A stretch of 6,697 nt of DNA from NCBI GenBank assembly GCA_017302775.1, contig JAFLDC010000152.1, forward strand, positions 1 to 6,697, written 5' to 3'. The stretch comes from Sphingomonadales bacterium. Its GTDB lineage: Bacteria > Pseudomonadota > Alphaproteobacteria > Sphingomonadales > Sphingomonadaceae. Under the pieces are notes generated by a model. It did not search any database. It was not told the DNA's origin and saw only the letters and a program-made list of their open reading frames with translations. Of the stretch, positions 1-6,499 are shown piece by piece (the first letter of the stretch is position 1; every line of letters begins with the position of its first letter). A program made the position numbers and the translations under genes.

Positions 1-2994
1 GCGGTCCAACATCTGCAACAGAACGGTTTGATTGTTGTCCAGAGTCAGCGGGTGTCGCTGATGCATGAGACCTTGTTCGACTACCTTCACGCCCGCGCCT
101 TTGTCTCGGATGGCAAGGGCCTGCAGAAATTCCTGCTTGGCTCGGAACAGACGCTGTTCCGGCGCACGCAGGTCAGGCAGATCCTTGCAATGGAGCGTGA
201 CCTCGACCGCAAGACTTATCTTGCCGACCTCGCGTTCATTCTCGACGACAAACGGGTCAGGGCTCACGTTCGCGACCTGGTACTGCGCTGGCTCAGCACA
301 CTGCCAGATCCCAGTTTGGAGGAGTGGCGCCTGTTAGAAGAAAGCGGTCGCGGCGATAGCAATTTGCCTCGCCATGTAGGCCGAGTGATCTACGGCGGAC
401 CTAGTTGGGTGTGCTTGCTTGCGCAGCTCGGAATTCTCGATGCCTGGTTTGCCTCGGACGACGATGAAGACCTGTATTGGGCGCTTCGCGCGGTCGAAAT
501 CACTGCCAACGGCGCCAACGCCAAAACGGCAGAGATCCTTGATAGATTTCTCGAATTACGGCCCGACAAGGCAACGGTGTTGTTGCGCAGTTTCGCCTGG
601 TTTCAGCCAGAAAGACCATTGCCAGCCCTGGCCGACGTGCTGATCAAGGCCCTCTCCCTCTGTAGCAAGGAGGAGTTCGAAGCGATTGACCAAGGGCCAT
701 TCACGCTTGCCGACGGATGGGTAAAGAACGCGAGCGACGAAGCGGCCAGAATATATGCGGCAACTTTCGCGACCTGGTATCGCCTGAACCCGGAGGGAAC
801 TCCCTTCCGGGACGATCATTCGAGCCTCAATCGCGAATTTCACCACCTCAATGAATTGTTCGAAGCCAATCCCATTGCAGCCCTAAGCGCGATCCTGCCC
901 GCGATGCGTATCGCGATGGAACGGACTGAACTGGAAGAGGACTTTCCCAGGGAAGATGGAATCTGGGCGTGGCGGCGGAAGGACCAGGGCGAAGGCCCCC
1001 ACCTCGTCGAGTTCATCGACATCGTTCGCGGCGGATTGTCTCGGTTGGCCAGTACCTCGCCGGAAGTGGTCCAGGGGCTCCTGGATATTCTCGATCCAGC
1101 GCGGCACATGACCGCGCTTCACCTTGTGCTCGAAGCGGTTTCGGCCAACCCAGTGCTTGCTCCGCTGCTGGCGGCGCAGATCGACAATCCCGGGCTGTTC
1201 AAGGCCGGCTGGCATCATGCCGATGCCTATTCGGCAGGCAAGGCGATGGCGACCTGCTGGCCCCACCTGACGGCAGCCGAGCGGGGGGTTCTCGAGGGTC
1301 GGCTGATGAGTCTGTGGCCGGAGCTGGACCATGCTGGATGGTGCATCCGCCAGTTCAAGGCCCCCGAGGAAGAGAATGGCTGGCCCATAAAGGACCTGAA
1401 AGCCTGGGCTCGCAGAGCACTGCGCAATACAGGCATGCGTCAATGGTCGACATTTCGTCAACTCGCGGACGTTGACCTGTCGCCGCCAGCGCGCCGACGC
1501 GCTCAGGAACTGGAACGCAAATTCGTTGGGAGGAGGCCGGAGGAACCTGACGGAATCCGGTCATCGGTCTCGCGCTCGCCGATCTCGTCCGAGCAGGCCA
1601 AACGGATGGACGACAAGGCCTGGCGCACAGCGTTCGCTACCGACTGGTCGGAACGTAGGCGATGGCGCGATGCCTACTTCGGCGACGCGAGCGATCTTGC
1701 GCGGGTGGTACAAGAGGAAGCAAAGGCGGATCCCAATCGGTTTCTCGCTTTATATTGGACCCTGCCGTGCGGCACGCCGCAACCATTCGTGCGCGCAATC
1801 CTCTGGGGCGTTGCAGAGACCGGCCTTGATGCGGCGGCGCTCGATGACCTGATCGTGCGATTGCGCGGGGGAGAGCCCTGGCAAGCTGACGACAGCACGC
1901 GGCTGTGGCTAATCGGGCAGCGATCGGGTGAAGCAATCGGCCCGGAAGCGCTGGCGGAACTGAGCCGCATCGCGCGCGAGGGCAATTTCGCCAAGGCGGG
2001 CGAGATGAGCCGCAATAAGAAGGACAAGCCCGAGCCACTGTTCAAGGTCGCGTTGGAACAGGGGCACTATCTTGCCTGGCAGGGCCGTCAAACGCCGCGC
2101 GGCGATGCGCTCCACAAGCTCGGCCTGCTCGCATGGAACGACCGGGCGATCTTCGATGCCAACTGCGATGCGGTCGACATACTCCTGGGCAAAGATCTGC
2201 CCGATTGGCTGATCGCCTCAGCCTTGTTGTTTGTGCGATCCGCGATCAAGCATGAACCGTCTACGGCGGCGCGATGGATGGAGGCGATTTCTAGGAGCAC
2301 CCCGATTACCCTAGCATCCGAATACGGTCGGCAGTCTCTGATCGCACTTGACGCCGTTGCACCGGAGCAAGGTCGCACCGTGCTGCTAGCGCTACTTCAC
2401 GGGGACGATCCCGGGATGAGCGCGCTTGCCGCAGCTTTGATCGTCGCGCGCAGCTTCGATACGGCTGATTGGGATCACGAGCGAGAAAAGATACTTTCTG
2501 GCCCCGATGAGTGGCGCGCTGGCGGGGCACAAGTCGTTGTGGAGCAGATCAAGGAGGACTGTGATGAGCCGCAACTTCGCGAACTGATTATAAAGTTTTT
2601 CGACGATCCCGCGGAGCTTGTGCGTGACAGGGCCGCGGACGTTTTCCGGCGGATCAGCACCGCAGCGATGGGGCGCTATGCCGACCTCTACCGAGCTTTC
2701 CTCTCCTCACCGTATTTTGAGGGCGAGCGGACCTACTTCATGCACCGGCTCGAAGAGGCCCCGGCTGAGCTCGACGAGTTCGTCCTCGAATTGCTTGAAC
2801 TGGCAGTTGCGAAGCTACCTAAGGCGGGCTCCGCGAGAGGTTCCATCGGCTACCGTCTGTGGGAACCACTCATGCGAATCTATGCGTCGCATGATGGCGA
2901 CCCTGCAATGCGCAAGCGCTGTCTCGACTTGGTCGACCAACTGGTCGCCAATGATATCGGTGGAAGCGACAAACTAAGCGAAGCCACCCGGTAG
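1..2994 (+). CDS. C-terminal 997 residues of a large STAND (NACHT-like) NTPase with an alpha-solenoid sensor region; 5'-truncated by the window
   Basis: The reading frame is open from base 1 to the TAG at 2992-2994, so the gene starts upstream. Internal TTG (28) and ATG (61) codons have no ribosome binding site and would cut into a conserved motif. Counting from base 1, residues 19-34 read SLMHETLFDYLHARAF, the H-E-x-x-x-x-Y-x-x-A-R pattern found after the winged-helix part of NACHT/STAND ATPases. The rest is soluble, rich in Trp, Leu, Ala and Glu, and predominantly helical in appearance, with no signal peptide or membrane segment. Residues 490-560, including SPISSEQAKRMDDKAW at 526-541, resemble a block I recall from very long uncharacterised bacterial ATP-binding proteins. 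Residues 862-885 (DDPAELVRDRAAD core) look like a HEAT repeat. In characterised STAND proteins such as Avs, the C-terminal solenoid senses a trigger and the N-terminus carries the effector. A defence role here is inferred from that and from the neighbouring tRNA. The Walker motifs and effector are not visible. Codons such as TTA, AGA and ATA occur, and 60-base blocks at 541 and 721 are only 53% GC, though other blocks exceed 65%. Confidence 0.72.
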   Translation, partial: AVQHLQQNGLIVVQSQRVSLMHETLFDYLHARAFVSDGKGLQKFLLGSEQTLFRRTQVRQILAMERDLDRKTYLADLAFILDDKRVRAHVRDLVLRWLSTLPDPSLEEWRLLEESGRGDSNLPRHVGRVIYGGPSWVCLLAQLGILDAWFASDDDEDLYWALRAVEITANGANAKTAEILDRFLELRPDKATVLLRSFAWFQPERPLPALADVLIKALSLCSKEEFEAIDQGPFTLADGWVKNASDEAARIYAATFATWYRLNPEGTPFRDDHSSLNREFHHLNELFEANPIAALSAILPAMRIAMERTELEEDFPREDGIWAWRRKDQGEGPHLVEFIDIVRGGLSRLASTSPEVVQGLLDILDPARHMTALHLVLEAVSANPVLAPLLAAQIDNPGLFKAGWHHADAYSAGKAMATCWPHLTAAERGVLEGRLMSLWPELDHAGWCIRQFKAPEEENGWPIKDLKAWARRALRNTGMRQWSTFRQLADVDLSPPARRRAQELERKFVGRRPEEPDGIRSSVSRSPISSEQAKRMDDKAWRTAFATDWSERRRWRDAYFGDASDLARVVQEEAKADPNRFLALYWTLPCGTPQPFVRAILWGVAETGLDAAALDDLIVRLRGGEPWQADDSTRLWLIGQRSGEAIGPEALAELSRIAREGNFAKAGEMSRNKKDKPEPLFKVALEQGHYLAWQGRQTPRGDALHKLGLLAWNDRAIFDANCDAVDILLGKDLPDWLIASALLFVRSAIKHEPSTAARWMEAISRSTPITLASEYGRQSLIALDAVAPEQGRTVLLALLHGDDPGMSALAAALIVARSFDTADWDHEREKILSGPDEWRAGGAQVVVEQIKEDCDEPQLRELIIKFFDDPAELVRDRAADVFRRISTAAMGRYADLYRAFLSSPYFEGERTYFMHRLEEAPAELDEFVLELLELAVAKLPKAGSARGSIGYRLWEPLMRIYASHDGDPAMRKRCLDLVDQLVANDIGGSDKLSEATR

Positions 2995-3062
2995 GGGCTT
3001 GAGCGCCAGAGTCCCTGCACTACGCCAATGTTTCCGTCTTTGGCCGATCACACCCTCAAAAG

Positions 3063-3083
3063 TGGAGACAATATGGAGACAAT
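3063..3083. repeat. Tandem 10-bp direct repeat TGGAGACAAT
   Basis: TGGAGACAAT occurs at 3063-3072 and again at 3074-3083, giving an 11-base period, close to one helical turn. A 9-bp inverted copy, TTGTCTCCA, lies at 3102-3110. The cluster sits between the end of the STAND gene and the 3' end of the tRNA gene. Short, tandem, same-face repeats close to a tRNA 3' end resemble the arm-type binding sites of tyrosine integrases in phage and island att regions. They could also be a binding site for another regulator. The repeats are seen directly; their function is inferred. Confidence 0.6.
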
Positions 3084-3101
3084 GGGGGTGTCGTAGATGC
3101 G

Positions 3102-3110
3102 TTGTCTCCA
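3102..3110. repeat. Inverted copy of the TGGAGACAA repeat
   Basis: TTGTCTCCA is the exact reverse complement of the first nine bases of the tandem repeats at 3063 and 3074. Together with the second copy it could form a 9-bp stem around an 18-base loop (3084-3101). No T-run directly follows, so a protein-binding array is more likely than an intrinsic terminator. Confidence 0.5.
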
Positions 3111-3122
3111 AAATCCAACAGA

Positions 3123-3149
3123 TCGCCGGTCGGCGAAATCTTTGATTTT
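3123..3149 (+). terminator. Possible weak terminator of the STAND gene (TCGCC-GGTC-GGCGA hairpin and T-rich tail)
   Basis: TCGCC (3123-3127) and GGCGA (3132-3136) can pair around a GGTC loop. They are followed by a loosely T-rich stretch, AATCTTTGATTTT (3137-3149). The stem is only five base pairs and the T-run is interrupted, so this is a weak candidate. It would read in the direction of the STAND gene, about 130 bases past its stop codon. The same bases also form a nearly perfect palindrome, TCGCCG-GT-CGGCGA, which could be a protein site. Confidence 0.22.
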
Positions 3150-3160
3150 CTGGGAGAAAA
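3146..3160. repeat. TTTTCT-GGG-AGAAAA palindrome next to the tRNA 3' end
   Basis: TTTTCT (3146-3151) and AGAAAA (3155-3160) are exact inverted repeats around GGG, ending one base before the CCA-encoding bases of the tRNA gene. In the tRNA transcript this would be a short A/U-rich trailer hairpin directly after CCA. It could help 3' processing, or be part of an integration site. It is too weak to call a terminator. Confidence 0.35.
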
Positions 3161-3161
3161 C

Positions 3162-3236
3162 TGGAGCGGGCGAAGGGATTCGAACCCTCGACCCCAACCT
3201 TGGCAAGGTTGTGCTCTACCCCTGAGCTACGCCCGC
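3162..3236 (-). tRNA. tRNA-Gly (anticodon GCC)
   Basis: The - strand folds as a complete 75-nt cloverleaf with encoded CCA. The acceptor arms GCGGGCG and CGCCCGC pair perfectly with discriminator U. The D arm is GCTC/GAGC, and the anticodon stem CAACC/GGTTG encloses loop TTGCCAA with anticodon GCC (+ strand 3202-3204). The T arm is GAGGG/CCCTT around TTCGAAT, with one G-U pair. It decodes GGC and GGU glycine codons. Its 3' end points left towards the STAND gene, the usual geometry for an island integrated at a tRNA gene; its promoter side lies among the core genes on the right. Confidence 0.96.
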
Positions 3237-3291
3237 TCGAACGTTTCGCAGTCCCTTGCGCCGCAGCGCCCTGGACCGGGGTGAGGCGCGC

Positions 3292-3320
3292 GGTTAGCAT
3301 TGGCCTTGCGGCTTGCCAAG
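3292..3320 (-). promoter_or_regulatory. Possible promoter of the tRNA-Gly gene
   Basis: On the - strand, CTTGGC (3320-3315), close to the alphaproteobacterial -35 CTTGAC, is followed after 17 bases by CTAACC (3297-3292) as a poor -10. This would start transcription roughly 50 bases before the mature tRNA 5' end. The -10 match is weak, so this is only a best candidate. Confidence 0.28.
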
Positions 3321-3404
3321 GGAAATTTTCGGTCTGCATCGCCAAGGCGATTATCCCTTCACAAATGACCGCAAAAGCCCACATTGGGGATCAGCAGCGC
3401 ACGC

Positions 3405-3410
3405 AAGGAG
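3405..3410 (+). promoter_or_regulatory. Shine-Dalgarno AAGGAG that decides a GTG start
   Basis: AAGGAG lies eight bases before the GTG at 3419. The in-frame ATG at 3428 is 17 bases away, too far for good use, so the GTG is the better start of the thioredoxin-TPR gene. No convincing + strand promoter could be fixed between the tRNA gene and this site. Confidence 0.75.
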
Positions 3411-3418
3411 AATGATAC

Positions 3419-4321
3419 GTGGCAAGCATGGGGCTCAATCTGGAAGAACAGAAGGCCGTCGACCGATTCCGTGCCAACGTGGTCGAGCCGTCGATGAATG
3501 CCCTGGTGATCCTGGATTTTTGGGCTGAATGGTGCGGTCCGTGCAAGGCGTTGACCCCGGTGCTTGAAAAGGTCGCTGCCGCCTACGCAGACAAGGGTGT
3601 ATTGCTGGCCAAGGTCAATGTCGATGAAGAAGGCTTCATCGCATCGCAATTCCAGGTTCGTTCGATCCCGACGGTCTATGCCATCTTTCAGGGCCAGCCC
3701 GTCGCCGATCTGACCAATGCCCGCAGCGAATCGCAATTGACAGGGATGCTGGATCAGTTGCTGGCCAAGTTGCCGATCCAGCCCGGCGGTGCACCCGCGC
3801 AGGATGTTGCCCCCTTGCTGGCAATGGGCGAGGAGGTTCTGGCGGGTGGTGACGGTGCCCGGGCGGCGGGCATCTTTTCACAGATCGTTGAAATAGCGCC
3901 GGATAACGCCGCCGCACAGGGCGGCCTGGTGCGGGCGCTTGCAATGGCAGGCGAGCTTGACGAAGCCGAAGCCGTGCTGGCGGCCCTGCCCGATGCGATA
4001 GCGACCCAGCCGGATCTGGCGCGGGCCCGCTCCGCATTGGAACTGGCCCGCGCCAAACCGGCTTCCAGCGAAATGGCCGCGCTACAGGCGGCGGCCACGC
4101 CGGACGACCCTGATGCACAGCTGGCCTATGCTGAAGCGGCCTTCGCCGCTGGCGAGCGCGATATCGCTGCCGACGTCCTGCTGGGCATGATCGAGGGCGA
4201 TCGGGAATGGAACGAAGGCGCCGCCAAGGCCCGGCTGCTCCAAATGTTCGAGGTGGTCGGGCTGGAGGATCCGTGGGTCGCCGCACAGCGGCGGCGTCTC
4301 TCGCTGATCCTGTTCGGCTGA
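3419..4321 (+). CDS. cnoX: Thioredoxin-TPR co-chaperone, CnoX/YbbN-like (chaperedoxin)
   Basis: This 300-residue cytoplasmic protein starts at GTG with a strong ribosome binding site. Residues 12-118 are a thioredoxin fold with the full active site WCGPC (Cys39, Cys42) and the cis-proline Pro84 in RSIPTVY. From about residue 125 the protein is helical TPR-like. It includes MGEEVLAGGDGARAAGIFSQ followed by DNAAAQGGLVRALAMAGELD, and ends in the DPWVAAQRRRLSLILF type of tail usual in this family. The length matches the CnoX/YbbN family (about 280-310 residues). Family members hold unfolding proteins and hand them to GroEL or DnaK. The E. coli protein lacks the WCGPC pair, whereas alphaproteobacterial versions can keep it, so this one probably also acts as a thiol reductase or protects client cysteines. 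The stop codon lies 13 bases before the LON-domain gene, suggesting co-transcription. The family call is firm; the gene symbol is by homology only. Confidence 0.9.
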   Translation: MASMGLNLEEQKAVDRFRANVVEPSMNALVILDFWAEWCGPCKALTPVLEKVAAAYADKGVLLAKVNVDEEGFIASQFQVRSIPTVYAIFQGQPVADLTNARSESQLTGMLDQLLAKLPIQPGGAPAQDVAPLLAMGEEVLAGGDGARAAGIFSQIVEIAPDNAAAQGGLVRALAMAGELDEAEAVLAALPDAIATQPDLARARSALELARAKPASSEMAALQAAATPDDPDAQLAYAEAAFAAGERDIAADVLLGMIEGDREWNEGAAKARLLQMFEVVGLEDPWVAAQRRRLSLILFG

Positions 4322-4334
4322 CCCCGGCACGGCC

Positions 4335-4940
4335 GTGCGGATCTCGATCTTTCCTTTGCCCGGCGCGATCCTGTTTCCTGGTATGCAGGTGCCGCTGCAC
4401 ATCTTCGAGCCGCGCTACCGGGCGCTTGTAAAAGATGCGCTGGCACGCGACCGGCGGATCGGGTTGATCCAGCCGCAACGCGCCGAGGAAGGCGCGCCGC
4501 TTTATCAGATCGGTTGCCTGGGCAAGATCGGCGAAGTGGAGGCGCTGGACGATGGCCGGTTCAACCTGGTGCTTGAAGGCGAGGCACGATTCCGGTTGGT
4601 TCGCGAACTCGATGCTGCCACCCCGTTTCGTCAAATCGAGGGCGAGTTGCTGGCCGAGGACCAGGCGCGTTCGCTGTCTGCGGTTGAGCGTGCCGGTTTT
4701 GAACGTGAAGCACGGCGGTTTGCCGATGCCCAGGGCTATGCCGTTGATTGGGAAGCAGTCACCCGGCTCGACGACGAATCCCTGATTGACGGCACCAGTC
4801 AGATCGTACCGTTCGATATTGCATCCAAGCAGGCCCTGCTCGAAGCGGCGACCCTGGCTGAACGCTGCGAGCTGCTGGTTCAGCTGATGCAGTTCTTCGG
4901 CCGGCGGGACAGCGACGATCCGCGCGTAACCCTGCAATAG
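4335..4940 (+). CDS. LON substrate-binding (LON N-terminal) domain protein, without protease or ATPase
   Basis: This is a 201-residue protein starting at GTG. The frame upstream is open only to the TGA at 4305-4307 and contains no other start, and the next Met (residue 17) would cut into the domain. Residues 5-29 hold the signature IFPLPGAILFPGMQVPLHIF followed by EPRYR. GRFNLVLEGEARFRLV at about residues 73-88 matches the second conserved strand region, and a helical bundle closes the domain near residue 193. It resembles the N-terminal substrate-recognition part of Lon, but the AAA+ and Ser-Lys protease parts are absent; stand-alone proteins of this size are common in alphaproteobacteria. 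Its biochemical role is unknown. The GTG has little ribosome binding site (CCCCGGCACGGCC precedes it), so translation may be coupled to the thioredoxin gene just upstream. The pair suggests a protein-quality-control operon, which is inference. Confidence 0.9.
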   Translation: MRISIFPLPGAILFPGMQVPLHIFEPRYRALVKDALARDRRIGLIQPQRAEEGAPLYQIGCLGKIGEVEALDDGRFNLVLEGEARFRLVRELDAATPFRQIEGELLAEDQARSLSAVERAGFEREARRFADAQGYAVDWEAVTRLDDESLIDGTSQIVPFDIASKQALLEAATLAERCELLVQLMQFFGRRDSDDPRVTLQ

Positions 4941-5121
4941 GCTCGGTAAGGGCAGCTGCTATCAAATGCCGGTTGGTTTGCAGACCGCCATCAGGAACGG
5001 TCAGTTTGCATCGCCACCCTTGTACGTTGTCCGGAGCTGGTCGATCCGGTGGTGTCCGTCACGGGTTTCTGGGTGCGCCTGAACAGGATGCGGCCAGTGG
5101 ACCTGGGCAAGATTTGGCCGT
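4941..5121. other. Intergenic spacer between convergent operons; no gene supported
   Basis: This 181-base spacer lies between the stop codons of the LON-domain gene (+) and marC (-). A small inverted repeat, GACCG (4983-4987) with CGGTC (4998-5002), is followed by AGTTTGC and is the only terminator-like element I could find; it is weak. Short open frames here, for example an ATG at 4966 giving 38 codons, lack a ribosome binding site and recognisable protein character. Both operons should terminate in or near this stretch. Confidence 0.5.
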
Positions 5122-5757
5122 TTACGCCAGCACCGCCTTGATCCCGTCGATCACATACTGCGCAGCCAGCGCCGCCAGGAGCACCCCCAGCAACCGCGTA
5201 ATCACCGCTTCGACCCTGCTGCCGAGCAGTTTCATCAGCGGTCCGGCTGCAACCAGCGCCACCAGCGTCAAAGCCATGACCGCCAGCATCGCCGCCAACA
5301 CCACCAGTGTCTGATCGGTCCCCTGGGCACGCGCTGTCAGCAGCATGATCGTCGCGATCGAACCTGGCCCGGCGATCATCGGCATCGCCATCGGGAACAC
5401 CGAAACGTCTTCGACTTCCGGGGTTTGGGCATTCTGCGCGCGGACCTTGTCGGCCCGCTCTTCACGCCGTTGGGTGCGCTTTTCGAACACCATGTCCATC
5501 GCGATCACGAACAGCATGATCCCGCCGGCAATCCGGAACGAGTTGAGTTCGATATGCAATGCGCCGAGCAGATTTTCCCCGAACAGCGCAAAGACCAGCA
5601 GGATCAGCGCGGCGATCACCGTCGCGCGAATGGCCATGGTCGCAGCCTGACGGTGAGTCGCATCCTTGACCAGCCCGGCATAGATCGGGGCGCAGCCAGG
5701 GGGATCGATCACCACAAACAGGGTGATGAACGCCGAAAGAAACAGGTCCCACATCAC
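5122..5757 (-). CDS. MarC family integral membrane protein (UPF0056)
   Basis: This 211-residue inner-membrane protein has the family's two-part layout of about six helices. Residues 5-30 carry LFLSAFITLFVVIDPPGCAP, corresponding to the conserved ITLFVVIDPxGxxP element, here with Pro20-Gly21. Further helices lie at about 44-67 and 74-91. A charged, cytoplasm-type loop at 92-116 (EKRTQRREERADKVR) comes next, then FPMAMPMIAGPGSI (121-134) with the conserved P-x-x-x-GPG turn, and two or three C-terminal helices. The family was once linked to multiple antibiotic resistance, but that link was later withdrawn and the transport substrate is unknown. The start is either GTG at 5757 or ATG at 5754. The upstream gene's TGA (5756-5754) overlaps both, giving GTGATG, so the two genes are translationally coupled in one operon. 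Length and motifs are normal for the family. Confidence 0.93.
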   Translation of the reverse strand: MMWDLFLSAFITLFVVIDPPGCAPIYAGLVKDATHRQAATMAIRATVIAALILLVFALFGENLLGALHIELNSFRIAGGIMLFVIAMDMVFEKRTQRREERADKVRAQNAQTPEVEDVSVFPMAMPMIAGPGSIATIMLLTARAQGTDQTLVVLAAMLAVMALTLVALVAAGPLMKLLGSRVEAVITRLLGVLLAALAAQYVIDGIKAVLA

Positions 5758-6455
5758 TGCCTGGCAGCCGCCTCTACCTGCAGGTCCTGCACGGTGCTAC
5801 GCTGTCCGTCGATCTGCATCGCGACACTGAACCGGCGCGCGCCATCCGGTGCGACGGTCGCTTCCCAGCTCAGGCTTCCATCAAGCGACTGCCCGGTACG
5901 CCGCGCCGGATCGAGCGGCGGCAGGCTGCCCTTGAAATCCTTGATTTTTGGCCCGCGCCGCCCGTTGTAACCCGGTGGGCAATCGGCCACTTTGGCCACG
6001 ATCATGTCCGGCGCATCAAGCGGCATCGGTAGTTCGTCGCCCTGATCAAGCACCCATTTGTAGGAACCGTTCTTCTGGCGCTGCCAAACGGTGGTGAACC
6101 ATCCACTGGTCCCATCCGGCCGCTGCCAGGCACCGCGGGTTACCGCCAGAGTGCCATCGCAGCTCGACCAGATCTGGTGCGGTTGCCATTTGACCGGCTG
6201 GGCCGGATCCGGCTTACCTTTCAGGAACACTTGGGCATAGACCATCTGCGGTACGAACATCACCGCATCCTGCGTTGCCGTGGTCCGAAATGCAGTCCAC
6301 TGCCCCTTGTCCTGTGCCAGCTTGGCAAAGGCCAGTTCCGCGGCGATCACCGCGCTGGGGTTGGCATAGCCCGGCCCCTCGCTGCGGCGATCCTGTGACA
6401 GGGCGGGGCCGGCAACCAGTGCAAATGCAAAGCTGCCCAGAATCATGCGCTTCAT
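5754..6455 (-). CDS. Secreted NTF2-like (DUF4440/SnoaL-type) protein of unknown function
   Basis: This 233-residue protein has a clear signal peptide: basic start MKRM, hydrophobic core ILGSFAFALVAGPA, and a likely cleavage after ALS (residue 20). The mature protein should be periplasmic or exported. Residues 33-142 look like the cystatin/NTF2-like fold of DUF4440 proteins: an opening helix AVIAAELAFAKLAQDKGQW, a strand with DAVMFVP, then IWSSCDGTLAVTRGAW, GWFTTVWQRQKNGSYKWVLD and GDEL. That arrangement matches the small-molecule pocket found in the family, though the ligand is unknown. Only two cysteines remain in the mature part (Cys99, Cys159) and could form a disulfide. A C-terminal strand-rich tail (about 185-230, SLSWEATVAPDGARRFSVAM) is extra to the core fold. 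The gene follows folD after 44 bases and overlaps marC by one to four bases, indicating an operon. The first ATG was chosen because it supplies the basic n-region; no strong ribosome binding site is seen. Confidence 0.8.
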   Translation of the reverse strand: MKRMILGSFAFALVAGPALSQDRRSEGPGYANPSAVIAAELAFAKLAQDKGQWTAFRTTATQDAVMFVPQMVYAQVFLKGKPDPAQPVKWQPHQIWSSCDGTLAVTRGAWQRPDGTSGWFTTVWQRQKNGSYKWVLDQGDELPMPLDAPDMIVAKVADCPPGYNGRRGPKIKDFKGSLPPLDPARRTGQSLDGSLSWEATVAPDGARRFSVAMQIDGQRSTVQDLQVEAAARQ

Positions 6456-6499
6456 GGAAAGCTGTCTAACGCCTTGGGATAGCCGTGGCGAGTCCGCGA

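Noticed and set aside
28..63. Start of the STAND gene inside the window (TTG at 28 or ATG at 61)
   Set aside because: The frame is open to base 1, no Shine-Dalgarno precedes either codon, and the conserved motif beginning at about base 55 normally lies in the middle of such proteins.
883..1461. A 192-codon - strand frame within the STAND gene
   Set aside because: It has no recognisable domain and overlaps a continuous, motif-bearing + strand frame; it is best explained as a GC-driven shadow.
3102..3284. A + strand frame of 60 codons whose middle reads RRDSNPRPQPWQGCALPLSYAR
   Set aside because: This is the antisense translation of the tRNA-Gly gene, a well-known false protein in databases. 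It is not a gene.
2974..3384. A - strand frame of 136 codons containing SGVEHNLAKVGVEGSNPFARS
   Set aside because: It is the sense-strand translation of the same tRNA (its T-loop and anticodon arms give GVEGSNPFAR). It also runs into the end of the STAND gene.
3636..4937. A 433-codon frame on the - strand opposite the thioredoxin-TPR and LON-domain genes
   Set aside because: It lies entirely opposite two well-identified genes, is Pro/Arg-rich low-complexity in its second half, and shows no family likeness. High GC produces such long antisense frames.
4983..5002. GACCG/CGGTC inverted repeat as a terminator
   Set aside because: The stem is only five base pairs around a ten-base loop and is followed by just three T residues in AGTTTGC; too weak to list as a terminator.
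4973..5314. A 113-codon + strand frame in the spacer after the LON-domain gene
   Set aside because: More than half of it is antisense to the end of marC (ASTALIPSITYCAASAARST is a shadow of that gene), and it has no ribosome binding site.
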